A stretch of 64,000 nt of DNA from Pseudideonella sakaiensis (GTDB lineage Bacteria > Pseudomonadota > Gammaproteobacteria > Burkholderiales > Burkholderiaceae_C). Below the pieces are notes generated by a model, which worked only from the letters and a program-made list of their open reading frames with translations, searched no databases and was not told the DNA's origin. The stretch spans positions 24,526 to 88,525 of the forward strand of contig NZ_BBYR01000005.1 of assembly GCF_001293525.1 (NCBI RefSeq), read 5' to 3'. Positions within the stretch are counted from its first letter, which is position 1. Each line of letters starts with the position of its first letter. Shown in pieces: positions 31,496 to 40,284 of the stretch. The position numbers were made by a program, and so were the translations under genes.

Positions 31496-33967
31496 CTACT
31501 TTTGGGTGGTGGACGCCGCTGATGCCCTGCGGCGCGGCGCTTCTTCAGTCCCCGAGCCGGCCGCCCGCTGCATCGCCCGCATGCCCCGCACGAGGTCCAC
31601 AGCGTCCGCCTTCACGTAGACCGAGGTCACGCGAAGGTCGGAATGCCCAAGCAGGCTCTGCAGCACCTGAGGCTGCATCTGCTTCACGGCGGAATTGGCG
31701 AAGGTGTGACGCAGCCAGTGAGTCGATGCGTTCAGAAAGTCCGCCGAACCGGGGGCGCCATCGCGCGCAGCGGCGGCAACGGCCACCTCGCGGAAGAACC
31801 GGCGCAGCGCCTTGTAGATCGCCGAGCGCTCCAAGGCGCCGTAGCGGTCAGCCTGCGACGGCAGTTCGCGATTCAGGAACGGAACGCCGAGCCGATCCAG
31901 ATTGCGCCGCGGGGGAGGGCGCTTGAGGATCCCGACGAGGGGCCGCCAGGCCTGTTGGTGCTCTGCCCGCAACGCGTCCTGCAATGCCTGCCCCACACCC
32001 TCATCGGGCCTGCTGTCGAGTTCGTGGCCAGTTCCTGCCATGCGCTCGCCTGCCGCGGTAGTCGGAAGGCTGTTGGCCGCCTGGACTCTCTCCACACGTG
32101 AGTCGAAGCCCAGGCCTGCAGCGTCCATGTCCCGGTGGTGCTGCTCGAGCAGCGTCTTGATCTCGTCGAAGACCATCACCGTCCGGGGCTTCCCGCCCTT
32201 GCCGATGACGTCCAGCAACCATGCCTCCTGGCCATCCACCAGTTCCCGCCGGAAGCCCTTCAGCCGGGTCGTGGCCAGCTCCGACAAACGAAGGCCGGTG
32301 GTGCTGCCGAGTTCCAGCATCAACTGCAGGCGCCGCCGCTCGGGAGTGTCCGGCTTTTCATGCAGCACTTCCATGGCGAAGGCCCACTGGCGCTCGCTCA
32401 GGGAACGGCGAACGTCGATGCTCGGCTTCAGCAGGCCCAGCGTCCGGCCCAGGTTCGCCATGGCATTGGCCCGTAGGTACCCTTTCTCGTGCATGGCGGA
32501 AAACATACTGCCCAGCACGGTGAACTCGTGGCGCTGGCTGTTCCGCCCCAGCGGGCCGCGGAAAGGCCTCCAGGAGGCGTCCTCGCGCCTCACCTTGCGC
32601 TCCTGCACCCAATCGGCCGGCGGAGCCGCCAGGAAGGCCTGGTAGGCCTGCAGATCGGGCTCCTGGAGCGAGGAGAGGGCCTTGCGCCGCACATGGATGC
32701 ACCAGAGGTAGAAGCGCTCGGCGATGCGCGTGTAGTCTCGCCGGGTCTGCCCCTGGTACCGGCTCAGCCACTGGCTGATTGCCTGAACATCGGTCTCCGC
32801 GCCCCAGACGTTGGCCTCATGCGATCGGAATTCGCCCTGACGGCCAGACAGGGCATCGGATAAGGCGCCGTCGACGATCGGGACCAGGGCGAACGGCTCT
32901 GCACCGGCCACCCCCCGACCCGCCAGTTCCCGCCGGCGCAGTAGCGCCAGGTCGGTCTCGGGGCGCCGGGCCGACTCCTTGAAGGGCCGTCCGCCGGCCT
33001 CGGCGATGGGAGTCAGCCACTCGAGCAGCCGCCGGGCCCGAACGACGCCCATCCGGGGTACACGGCGGTGCCACCGGAACCCGTAGATGTTGATGTAGTT
33101 GACCAGGTCGCCAAGCGACTTGACTCCGACCTTGGCTAGGTCGCGCGGGATGCCGGAGCCGAGCCAGAAGCCAGCCTCGTCTTCCAGACTGGCCTCACGC
33201 GACAGCACGCGCTCGAGCGCCGCAAGTGCCTCGACGACCGCCTTGCGTTGGATCGCAGATAGCCGCGGGGCGGCCGCGGCAGACGACCCCTCGACGAGTC
33301 GCGAATGAGTCGTGGCGGACAGGGCAGGGGAGGGCGGGGCGGCCAAGTGTCCGGCTTTTCCTGCCCCGGTCTGGCCCGCCGCCGCGCCTGCGCCGAACTC
33401 CTCGCCGTAGAGCTCGAGCCACTCCGCTTCCGTGTAGAAGTCCTCGTCGATTCCGGTCGCACCGCAATACTGCGAGCGCCATTCTTCAAGGCTAGGGGAG
33501 GGTGGCTGGCTCGATGCTGACCTCAGCGCCGCCTCGGGAGTGCTGATGTGTCCGGCTTTTCCTGCCCCTCGTCCAGCTTTCGCTACGGCAAAGTCGGGCA
33601 GGGCGCGCAAGGCCGGTAGTGCCACCGACAACTCCGAACCGCAACCCCGCGCCTCGCCGGCGAGCTCGATCGCCGCGACGACCAGGCGCAGACGGGTGGC
33701 GAAGTGGCGACGGTCGCTGGGTCCGCCAGTGAAGGAGAGGTAGAGCCGCCAGGCGCGCTCAAGGTCGACCCCGTCGAGGAGGGCGCGCAGAAATGCGAAG
33801 TGATGGCGACCGAGCTCGCCGCTGCCTTCGCGCAGCAGGCGGGTCTTCGCGCCACGCGGGCGGCCACGGCGCCGCGGCGGCACGCCGGCGTTGGCGGTGA
33901 ACTGGCCAGGGACCGGCGCTACCTCTGAAGCCACCACCTCCGTAGGCATGAAAAAGGGGTCCCCCAT
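31496..33967 (-). CDS. Large tyrosine site-specific integrase
   Basis: An 823-residue protein. The N-terminal ~400 residues are unusual. They are followed by a core-binding domain (LSRYQGQTRRDYTRIAERF) and a catalytic domain with TGLRLSEL (Arg, ~554), GKGGKPR (Lys), THWLRHTF (His/Arg, ~748), LLGHSDLR (His) and a Tyr in SVYVKAD (~783). All catalytic residues are present. It is about twice the usual size, with a ~90-residue insertion in the catalytic part. ATG 33967 or GTG 33982 could be the start. It is probably the element's integrase or a dimer-resolution enzyme, given the adjacent par locus. Confidence 0.8.
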   Translation of the reverse strand: MGDPFFMPTEVVASEVAPVPGQFTANAGVPPRRRGRPRGAKTRLLREGSGELGRHHFAFLRALLDGVDLERAWRLYLSFTGGPSDRRHFATRLRLVVAAIELAGEARGCGSELSVALPALRALPDFAVAKAGRGAGKAGHISTPEAALRSASSQPPSPSLEEWRSQYCGATGIDEDFYTEAEWLELYGEEFGAGAAAGQTGAGKAGHLAAPPSPALSATTHSRLVEGSSAAAAPRLSAIQRKAVVEALAALERVLSREASLEDEAGFWLGSGIPRDLAKVGVKSLGDLVNYINIYGFRWHRRVPRMGVVRARRLLEWLTPIAEAGGRPFKESARRPETDLALLRRRELAGRGVAGAEPFALVPIVDGALSDALSGRQGEFRSHEANVWGAETDVQAISQWLSRYQGQTRRDYTRIAERFYLWCIHVRRKALSSLQEPDLQAYQAFLAAPPADWVQERKVRREDASWRPFRGPLGRNSQRHEFTVLGSMFSAMHEKGYLRANAMANLGRTLGLLKPSIDVRRSLSERQWAFAMEVLHEKPDTPERRRLQLMLELGSTTGLRLSELATTRLKGFRRELVDGQEAWLLDVIGKGGKPRTVMVFDEIKTLLEQHHRDMDAAGLGFDSRVERVQAANSLPTTAAGERMAGTGHELDSRPDEGVGQALQDALRAEHQQAWRPLVGILKRPPPRRNLDRLGVPFLNRELPSQADRYGALERSAIYKALRRFFREVAVAAAARDGAPGSADFLNASTHWLRHTFANSAVKQMQPQVLQSLLGHSDLRVTSVYVKADAVDLVRGMRAMQRAAGSGTEEAPRRRASAASTTQK
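33347..33367. repeat. 21-bp direct repeat inside the integrase gene, copy 1
   Basis: GTGTCCGGC...CCTGCCCC recurs exactly at 33548-33568. The two copies encode GAGKAGH repeats in the integrase N-terminal region and suggest an internal duplication. Confidence 0.6.
33548..33568. repeat. 21-bp direct repeat inside the integrase gene, copy 2
   Basis: Exact copy of 33347-33367, 201 bp away (67 codons, in frame). Confidence 0.6.
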
Positions 33968-33999
33968 GAGCGGTACCCCCACTATAGAAGAATTTTCGT

Positions 34000-34031
34000 G
34001 ATGTCCTGAGAAGTGTTCTTATCAGGACGTC
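34000..34031. promoter_or_regulatory. Palindromic operator-like site ahead of the integrase
   Basis: GATGTCCTGA (34000-34009) and TCAGGACGTC (34022-34031) form an inverted repeat with one mismatch around a 12-bp AT-rich centre. The left arm plus GAA matches the element ahead of parA. Confidence 0.45.
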
Positions 34032-34112
34032 ATTTGCTAGACAGAAATTCATCATGGCCGAGTTGGCGCTGAACACCAGCCAGCTCGGCCACTCATGAAG
34101 GCCGATGCGAAC

Positions 34113-34376
34113 TCAGTGGCATGAGCCGCAACACGTGCGGGTGCTGCCGGCGCCTGCAGTCGCAGCAGCCGCCGACATGACCTGCTCCGGCGTGTACCCA
34201 GCGCCGGCAATCGCATCGCGAATGTGCTGGGCATCGACTGCGGTCGCTTTGACCGTCACCAGGTGCCGAGTGAGGTCGATCGTCACCTCGGCGGCGTGGT
34301 CGACACTCTTCACCGCCTTGGTGATGGCGCCGGCGCAGTGGCCGCAGGTCATGTCGTTGACTTGGAAGGCAAGCAT
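34113..34376 (-). CDS. HMA-domain copper chaperone (CopZ-like)
   Basis: An 87-residue protein. MTCGHC (C11, C14) begins a heavy-metal-associated fold, and a tail ending CCGSCH adds a second cluster of ligands. It is divergent from cueR with a CueR-type promoter in between. It should carry Cu(I) to the CopA ATPase, which lacks its own HMA domain. Confidence 0.82.
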   Translation of the reverse strand: MLAFQVNDMTCGHCAGAITKAVKSVDHAAEVTIDLTRHLVTVKATAVDAQHIRDAIAGAGYTPEQVMSAAAATAGAGSTRTCCGSCH

Positions 34377-34412
34377 GGGGCGTTCCTTGGAACTGGTTGA
34401 GGGATGATCTGC

Positions 34413-34443
34413 ACTCTCAAGCCTCCCACCGTTGGAAGGTCAA
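34413..34443 (-). promoter_or_regulatory. CueR-type promoter of the HMA chaperone gene
   Basis: Read leftward: TTGACC, a 19-bp spacer with the dyad CCTTCC/GGGAGG, then GAGAGT. The 19-bp spacing is the MerR-family hallmark. Confidence 0.7.
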
Positions 34444-34492
34444 GCGGAAACCGCGTGCCCACGCGAGCGCGGCCGGAATCCTAAGGATGTGC

Positions 34493-34523
34493 TTGACCTT
34501 CCAACCATAGGAAGGATCAGAAT
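34493..34523 (+). promoter_or_regulatory. CueR-type promoter of cueR and downstream copper genes
   Basis: TTGACC (34493-34498), then a 19-bp spacer containing CCTTCC-AACCATA-GGAAGG, then CAGAAT. It lies 32 bp before the cueR start. Confidence 0.7.
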
Positions 34524-34554
34524 GCCTGATCCGCGCAATGACAGGAGTCCGGCC

Positions 34555-35004
34555 ATGAACATCGGTGAAGCCGCCGGCGCCTCGGGCGTCTCGGCGAAGA
34601 TGATCCGGCACTACGAAAGCGTCGACCTGTTGCCGCCTGCCGCACGCACCGACGCAGGCTACCGGCAGTACACCGAGAAGGACGTGCACACGCTGCAGTT
34701 CATCCGGCGGTCCAGGGACCTCGGATTCTCGATCGACGAGATCCGCGGCCTGCTGAGCCTCTGGCAGGACCGTCGCCGGCCCAGCCGGCAAGTCAAGGCC
34801 ATGGCACAGGCGCACATTGCCGAACTGGAGCAGAAAGCCCAGGAGATCCTGGCCATGAAGTCGACGCTCGAACACCTGGTGCACTGCTGCAGGGGCGACG
34901 ACCGGCCTGACTGTCCGATCCTGGAGAACCTGGCAGACCACAGCCATGCCAGCGTGCAGGCCGTGGGCAGACCCCGGGCCAGGCACGCCTTCGCGCAGCG
35001 ATGA
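34555..35004 (+). CDS. cueR: CueR copper-responsive MerR-family regulator
   Basis: A 149-residue protein. The HTH is MNIGEAAGASGVSAKMIRHYE, and SLWQDRRRPSRQVK and GDDRPDCPILENLA match CueR. C112 and C120 are at the positions used for Cu(I) by Escherichia coli CueR. ATG 34555 follows CAGGAG. It is expected to activate three matching promoters in the window. Confidence 0.88.
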   Translation: MNIGEAAGASGVSAKMIRHYESVDLLPPAARTDAGYRQYTEKDVHTLQFIRRSRDLGFSIDEIRGLLSLWQDRRRPSRQVKAMAQAHIAELEQKAQEILAMKSTLEHLVHCCRGDDRPDCPILENLADHSHASVQAVGRPRARHAFAQR

Positions 35005-35064
35005 GGGCGGGGGCGCTTGTGCGCGCGACGATGCCTTTCGGCTGTTTCGGCTAGAGTGCGTGCT

Positions 35065-35487
35065 ATGCAGGTCTGGCTCCGGCTCCTGATCGTCTGGTTC
35101 ATCGCCATCGCGCTTCCCGTTCAGGGGATGGCGGGCCTGACCATGGCGCACTGCGCACCGAGTCACGAGCGCATGGGGGCCGCTGCGCAGGTGATCGCGC
35201 ACCAGCATGCGGACCAGGATGCCGGTGTCGCCCATCATCACAACGGCGATGCGGCGGATGACGCCGAGGCTGCCCAGGACCCGGTGAAGTCGGACAAGAT
35301 GTCTAATCTGGCCCAGTACAAGTGCAGTTCGTGCGCTTCATGCTGCGCTGGCTCGGCACTGCCCAGTGCGATGCCCCGCATCCCGCAAGTCGCAGCGGTG
35401 CCGACCGTCTTCGCCGAGGCCATGATCAGCGTCGACGCCTTCGCGTCCGACGGACCCGACCGGCCACCCCGCAACCACCTCGTGTAG
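35065..35487 (+). CDS. CopL-like secreted metal-binding protein
   Basis: A 140-residue protein with an N-terminal signal segment (LLIVWFIAIALPVQG), a His-rich stretch (VIAHQHADQD, VAHHHNG), a CSSCASCC cluster and a C-terminal DGPDRPPRNHLV. Proteins like this occur at the head of copper operons. Function as a periplasmic copper buffer or regulator is inferred. Confidence 0.6.
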   Translation: MQVWLRLLIVWFIAIALPVQGMAGLTMAHCAPSHERMGAAAQVIAHQHADQDAGVAHHHNGDAADDAEAAQDPVKSDKMSNLAQYKCSSCASCCAGSALPSAMPRIPQVAAVPTVFAEAMISVDAFASDGPDRPPRNHLV

Positions 35488-35586
35488 CCGGTCCCCGATC
35501 GGCGTGCCTGGCACGCCATCGGCCACCGGACCCGGTCACTCCTCGTCGTACCGACGGGGAGATGCTGACTCCGACACGAGGACATC

Positions 35587-35946
35587 ATGGTCGCTTCCCT
35601 CCCGCGCTGGCTGATGCCAGCCGCCCTCTGCGTCGTGGCAGGGTTTGCCGCTGCGCAGACCTCAACATCCGCCGCACGAAAACCCGACCCGCTCGATCCC
35701 GGCGCAAGTGTGCCCACTGTGGCGTACGAGTCGGCGTTCAGCCGCTACCGACGTACCGCGGACGACAAGGTCATCCCCTGGCGCGAGGCCAACGACACCG
35801 CCGCGCGCATCGGTGGCTGGCGCGCCTACGCCCGCGATGCGCAGCAGCCCGACCCCGCCGCGTCGGCGCCCGCCGCAACGCCCGCCCAACCTGCCACCAA
35901 GGCCATGCCCATGCCGCAAGGGCATGGCGGCCACAAGATGCCATGA
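35587..35946 (+). CDS. Small periplasmic protein of copper clusters
   Basis: A 119-residue protein with a signal peptide (to about residue 23), a conserved-looking core (VAYESAFSRYRR, IPWREANDTAARIGGWRAYAR) and a Pro/Ala-rich tail ending HGGHKMP. From recollection, similar proteins precede TolC-like genes in Burkholderiales copper operons. Its stop overlaps the TolC-like start (ATGA). Confidence 0.6.
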   Translation: MVASLPRWLMPAALCVVAGFAAAQTSTSAARKPDPLDPGASVPTVAYESAFSRYRRTADDKVIPWREANDTAARIGGWRAYARDAQQPDPAASAPAATPAQPATKAMPMPQGHGGHKMP

Positions 35947-37394
35947 AGACGATCGTGCTCACACCATCGAACTGGGGCCCACCGGTGGTCAGGCCACGCC
36001 TGCAGCTCGTGCTCCTGCTCGCTGCGGCTGCGACGCTCGCCGGCTGTGCCTCCTTCAGCCCGGACGGCGGCTTCTCCACGGTCGAGCAAGCCGCCAGGGA
36101 GCGGCTCGGCAAGGAGGTCCGCTGGGCCCGCACACCTGGCGACCAGGACGGCATCGACCAGCGTGTCGCAGAACTGCTGGCCAAGCCGCTGTCCGCGGAC
36201 GATGCGGTCCAGATCGCGCTGCTGAACAACCGTGGGCTGCAGGCCAGCTTCCAGGAACTGGGCATCACGGAAGCTGAAGTGGTTCAGGCTGGCCGCGTCC
36301 CGAACCCCGGCTTCAGCTTCAGCCGTCTGCGGCGCGGCGACGAGATCGAGCTGGAGCGCGGGATCCACTTCAGCCTCGCGCGGCTGATCGCCATGCCGAT
36401 GATCAGTGCCATGGAGGCGCGGCGCTTCGAGGCCACCAAGGGCATGGTCACGATGACCATGCTGTCGGTGGCGGCAGACACACGCAAGGCCTGGGTCACA
36501 GCGCTGGCCGCGGAAGAGACAGTGCGCTACATGCGTCAGGTGAAGCAGGCCGCGGAGGCGAGCGCCGAACTTGCGCGTCGCATGGAGCAGGTCGGCAACT
36601 TCAACAAGCTGCAGCGAGCCCGCGAACAGAGCTTCTACGCCGACGCCGCCTTGAACCTCGCTCGCGCCGAGCAGGCCCAGCGGGCCACTCGCGAACGTCT
36701 GACGCGGCTGCTTGGCCTCTGGGGCGCGCAGACCCAGTTCAATCTCCCGGATCGACTTCCGGACCTGCCGCAGGATCTGGTCGACCGCCCGGACATCGAG
36801 CGCGTCGCGCTGGCGCAGCGGCTGGATGTGCAGGGCGCCAAGCTCGCCGCCGAGCAGACCGCGCGCAACCTCGGCCTGACGAAGACCACACGCTTCATCA
36901 ACGTGCTCGAACTCGGCGCGGTGCGCAACAGCTCCAACGAGGCTCCCACACAGCGCGGCTGGGAGATCGGCGTCGAACTGCCGTTGTTCGACTGGGGCGG
37001 TGCCCGCGTGGCCCGTGCGGAAGGGGTCTACATGCAGGCCGTGCACCGCGCGGCAGAGACGGCCATCAACGCGCGCTCCGAGGTGCGCGAAGCCTACGGT
37101 GCCTGGCGCTCCGCATATGACATCGCGCGCCACCACCAGGACGAGATCGTGCCGCTGCGCAAGCAGATCGCCGAGGAGAACGTGCTTCGCTACAACGGCA
37201 TGCTGATCGGGGTGTTCGAGCTGCTGGCCGACGCGCGTGCGCAGATCGGGAGCGTCAACGCCGCCATCGAGGCCAAGCGCGACTTCTGGATTGCGCAGGC
37301 CGATCTCGACATGGCCTTGATTGGCAAACCCAGCCTGGCGGCGGCTGCCGGCCCTGCCGGCGCGACAACGGCGGCTGAAGCCCAAGGCCACTGA
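35943..37394 (+). CDS. TolC-family outer-membrane channel lipoprotein
   Basis: A 483-residue outer-membrane factor. Lipobox LAGC has Cys at 35. Two long helical repeats carry the LNNRGLQASFQELG and ARAEGVYMQAVHRAAE patterns of the channel family. The ATG overlaps the upstream stop. It should provide the outer-membrane exit for copper efflux, or supply it to the CusA pump encoded farther right. Confidence 0.82.
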   Translation: MKTIVLTPSNWGPPVVRPRLQLVLLLAAAATLAGCASFSPDGGFSTVEQAARERLGKEVRWARTPGDQDGIDQRVAELLAKPLSADDAVQIALLNNRGLQASFQELGITEAEVVQAGRVPNPGFSFSRLRRGDEIELERGIHFSLARLIAMPMISAMEARRFEATKGMVTMTMLSVAADTRKAWVTALAAEETVRYMRQVKQAAEASAELARRMEQVGNFNKLQRAREQSFYADAALNLARAEQAQRATRERLTRLLGLWGAQTQFNLPDRLPDLPQDLVDRPDIERVALAQRLDVQGAKLAAEQTARNLGLTKTTRFINVLELGAVRNSSNEAPTQRGWEIGVELPLFDWGGARVARAEGVYMQAVHRAAETAINARSEVREAYGAWRSAYDIARHHQDEIVPLRKQIAEENVLRYNGMLIGVFELLADARAQIGSVNAAIEAKRDFWIAQADLDMALIGKPSLAAAAGPAGATTAAEAQGH

Positions 37395-37396
37395 AC

Positions 37397-38836
37397 ATGA
37401 AGGAACTCCACATGCTTTCCCGACGCAAGATGCTGGGCGGCGCCGGCGCCTTCACAGCTGCCGCCGCTGCAGCCTCCGTCAGCAAGGTGGCCATGGCCGC
37501 CCTGCCGGAGCCGGTCATCCAGACCAAGCCCGACACCATGCCACCGCTGGTGCCCAACACGGGGCGGCCCTACAACCCGGTGGTCACGCTCAACGGCTGG
37601 ACCTTGCCCTGGCGCATGAACAACGGCGTCAAGGAGTTCCACCTGGTGGCCGAGCCGGTGGTGCGCGAGATGACCCCCGGCTTCAAGGCGCACCTGTGGG
37701 GCTACAACGGCCAGAGTCCGGGCCCAACCATCGAGGTCGTCGAAGGCGACCGCGTGCGCCTGTTCGTCACCAACAAGTTGGGCGAACTCACCAGCATCCA
37801 CTGGCACGGCCAACGTCTGCCCAACGGCATGGACGGCGTGACTGGGCTGAACCAGCCCGGCATTCCGCCAGGCAAGACGTACGTCTACGAATTCGTGGCA
37901 CGGCGCCCCGGCACCTTCATGTACCACCCGCATGCCGACGAGATGGTGCAGATGGCGATGGGGATGATGGGATTCTGGATCACCCACCCCAAGGCCAAGC
38001 ATCCGCTGATCGACGAGGTGGACCGTGACTTCGTCTTCCTGCTCAACGCCTACGACATCGATCCTGGGGCCTACACGCCCAAGATCATGACCATGCTCGA
38101 CTTCAACCTGTGGAGCTGGAACAGCCGCATCTTCCCGGGCATCGATCCACTCGTGGTGCGCAAGAACGACAAGGTCCGCATCCGCATCGGCAACCTGACG
38201 ATGACGAACCACCCGATCCACCTGCACGGGCACGAGTTCCTCATCACCGGGACCGACGGCGGCCCGACGCCCAAGAGCACCCGGATGTACGAGGTGACGA
38301 CGGACGTGGCGGTCGGCCAGATGCGGCAGATCGACTTCCTCGCCGACGAAGAGGGCGACTGGGCCTTCCACTGCCACAAGAGCCACCACACGATGAATGC
38401 GATGGGGCACAACGTGCCGACCATGATCGGCGTGGATCACCGCGGCGTGGCCAAGCAGATCACCAGCTTGATTCCGGACTACATGGTGATGGGCGAGCGT
38501 GGCATGAAGGACATGACCGAGATGGAGATGCCGCTGCCCGACAACACCGCCGCAATGATGACCGGCACAGGGCCCTTTGGGGCGGTGGGCATGGGCGGCA
38601 TGTTCAGCGTGCTGAAGGTGCGTGCGGATCAGAAGCCCGGCGACTACAGCGATCCGGGTTGGTACAAGCACCCTCCCGGGACCGTGGCCTACGAGTTCAC
38701 CGGCAGTCTGCCCGATCCGGCCCGCTTCAAGGCTGACGCCAGCCCGGGGCCAGGCGCCATGCCGCCGATGGCCAAGCCTTCGAAGGAAATCGAGGTGCGG
38801 GTGCGCAAGCCCGCGAGCGGGCACAGCGGCCATTGA
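37397..38836 (+). CDS. Two-domain-type multicopper oxidase (Tat-exported)
   Basis: A 479-residue protein. A Tat-like signal (SRRKMLGG) is followed by copper ligand sets HWHG (135-138), HPH (177-179), HPIHLHGH (272-279) and HCHKSHHTMNAM (325-336). The spacing between the second and third set is ~95 residues, far less than in three-domain CueO-like enzymes, so this looks like a two-domain oxidase. The C-terminal ~130 residues are Met-rich. It likely oxidises Cu(I) in the periplasm. ATG 37412 with AAGGA upstream is an alternative start. Confidence 0.85.
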   Translation: MKELHMLSRRKMLGGAGAFTAAAAAASVSKVAMAALPEPVIQTKPDTMPPLVPNTGRPYNPVVTLNGWTLPWRMNNGVKEFHLVAEPVVREMTPGFKAHLWGYNGQSPGPTIEVVEGDRVRLFVTNKLGELTSIHWHGQRLPNGMDGVTGLNQPGIPPGKTYVYEFVARRPGTFMYHPHADEMVQMAMGMMGFWITHPKAKHPLIDEVDRDFVFLLNAYDIDPGAYTPKIMTMLDFNLWSWNSRIFPGIDPLVVRKNDKVRIRIGNLTMTNHPIHLHGHEFLITGTDGGPTPKSTRMYEVTTDVAVGQMRQIDFLADEEGDWAFHCHKSHHTMNAMGHNVPTMIGVDHRGVAKQITSLIPDYMVMGERGMKDMTEMEMPLPDNTAAMMTGTGPFGAVGMGGMFSVLKVRADQKPGDYSDPGWYKHPPGTVAYEFTGSLPDPARFKADASPGPGAMPPMAKPSKEIEVRVRKPASGHSGH

Positions 38837-38883
38837 CCTCAGCGTTCCGTCCAAACACTTTCCTGCCTCAAGAGGACATCCCC

Positions 38884-39387
38884 ATGCATATCAGCAAGCG
38901 TCAATTGCTCGTCGCCATTCCTGCCACCCTTCTCGGCGCGCCGGGGCTAGTCCTGGCCCACGGTGACGAAAGCCACCCCAAGAAGGCCGGACCGGTCAAG
39001 AAGGAACAGAAAGACTGGGGCATCGCCGGCGATGCCAAGGCTGCCAAGCGCAGCATCGAGGTCGGCATGGCCGACAACATGCGGTTCACGCCCGATCTCA
39101 TCGAGGTTCGGCTGGGCGAGACGGTGAGATTCGTTGCCCGAAACGCCGGCAAGGTGATGCACGAGTTTGTCATCGGCACCAAGGCCGAAAACGGCAAGCA
39201 CGCCGAGTTGATGGTCAAGTTCCCGGGCATGGAACACGACGAGCCCTACATGGCGCACGTGCCACCCGGCAAAACCGGCCAGATCGTCTGGACCTTCAAC
39301 CGGCCGGGCGACTTCGAGTTTGCCTGCCTGATCGCGGGCCACTACCAGGCCGGCATGGTCGGCAAGATCACCGTCTCTGCCAAGTGA
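38884..39387 (+). CDS. Secreted cupredoxin (plastocyanin-like)
   Basis: A 167-residue protein with a signal peptide (to ~26) and a single cupredoxin domain. Candidate type 1 copper ligands are H93 (HEFVIG), C148, H153 and M158 (FACLIAGHYQAGM). It is 47 bp downstream of the oxidase gene. It may accept or donate electrons or copper for the oxidase. ATG 38884 is chosen because the signal peptide starts there. Confidence 0.83.
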   Translation: MHISKRQLLVAIPATLLGAPGLVLAHGDESHPKKAGPVKKEQKDWGIAGDAKAAKRSIEVGMADNMRFTPDLIEVRLGETVRFVARNAGKVMHEFVIGTKAENGKHAELMVKFPGMEHDEPYMAHVPPGKTGQIVWTFNRPGDFEFACLIAGHYQAGMVGKITVSAK

Positions 39388-39449
39388 TCGACAACCACCC
39401 CAGCATCGTCGAATCCGGATTCAACCAACCCCTCCAAAGGAATCTCATC

Positions 39450-39785
39450 ATGAAAACCATCGCCATGGCCGCCCTTCTCGTTGTCCTGTCGGCTCCCGCA
39501 CTGGCGCAGCAGAAGGCCGAGGACCACTCGGCCCACCATCCCGCGGCCGCCGCGTCAGCCGCCGACATGACCGAGGGCGAGATCCGCAAGGTCGACAAGG
39601 ACGCGAAGAAGCTCACCATCAAGCACGGCGAGATCAAGAACCTCGACATGCCCCCGATGACCATGGTCTTCCAGGTGAAGGATGCCGGCGTGCTCGACAA
39701 GGTCAAGGTCGGCGACAAGGTCCGCTTCGTCGTCCAGAAATCCGACACGGGCTTCGTGATCACCGACATCCAGGCGGCGAAGTGA
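39450..39785 (+). CDS. CusF-like periplasmic copper-binding protein
   Basis: A 111-residue protein with a signal peptide (to ~20), then a small OB-fold CusF domain. Ligands H59, M70 and M72 align with H36, M47 and M49 of Escherichia coli CusF, while the cation-pi Trp44 position is M67 (LDMPPMTM). The next gene overlaps its stop (GTGA). Confidence 0.8.
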   Translation: MKTIAMAALLVVLSAPALAQQKAEDHSAHHPAAAASAADMTEGEIRKVDKDAKKLTIKHGEIKNLDMPPMTMVFQVKDAGVLDKVKVGDKVRFVVQKSDTGFVITDIQAAK

Positions 39786-40195
39786 TCCAAGCCGCAGGGA
39801 CGGGAGTGCTTGGGCACCGAGCAGCAGCCGGCGTTCTGGCCGGCGTCTCGCTCTTGATGGGCGCCGCTGCGGCCCGGGCAGAAGTCATCGAGCTGCAATG
39901 GCAGGACGCAGGTCGCTTCGAGCGCAGCCTGACGATCGCGCCTGGCAAGTTCGCCGAGATCTGCGGTCCGTTGGAGGCGGGACAGGCCGTGCAGTGGTCC
40001 TTCGACGCCGACCGCGCCCTCAACTTCAACGTCCACTACCACGTGGACAAGGACGTTCGGTACCCGGCCAAGAAGGAGAACGTCAAACGTCTGCAGGGGG
40101 ATCTGTCGGTCGACGCCAGGCAGGACTACTGCTGGATGTGGACCAACAAGACCACGGCGGCGACGAAGCTATCCGTCACGCTGAGGCGGAAGTAG
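39782..40195 (+). CDS. Secreted protein of unknown function in the copper operon
   Basis: A 137-residue GTG-start protein overlapping the CusF stop by four bases. After a signal segment (AGVSLLMGAAAARA) it has a beta-sandwich-like pattern with FNVHYHVDKDVRYPAK and DYCWMWTNKT. Similar proteins occur beside metal resistance genes. The HYH and two Cys could bind metal. No activity is known to me. Confidence 0.6.
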   Translation: MIQAAGTGVLGHRAAAGVLAGVSLLMGAAAARAEVIELQWQDAGRFERSLTIAPGKFAEICGPLEAGQAVQWSFDADRALNFNVHYHVDKDVRYPAKKENVKRLQGDLSVDARQDYCWMWTNKTTAATKLSVTLRRK

Positions 40196-40284
40196 AGTCA
40201 CGCAGGCGGTCGATCGCGCGGATTGATGTCGCGCAAGAGCGCCACCGAACGGAGTCGTAGGCTGGAGGAGTTCCCAATCCTTCG

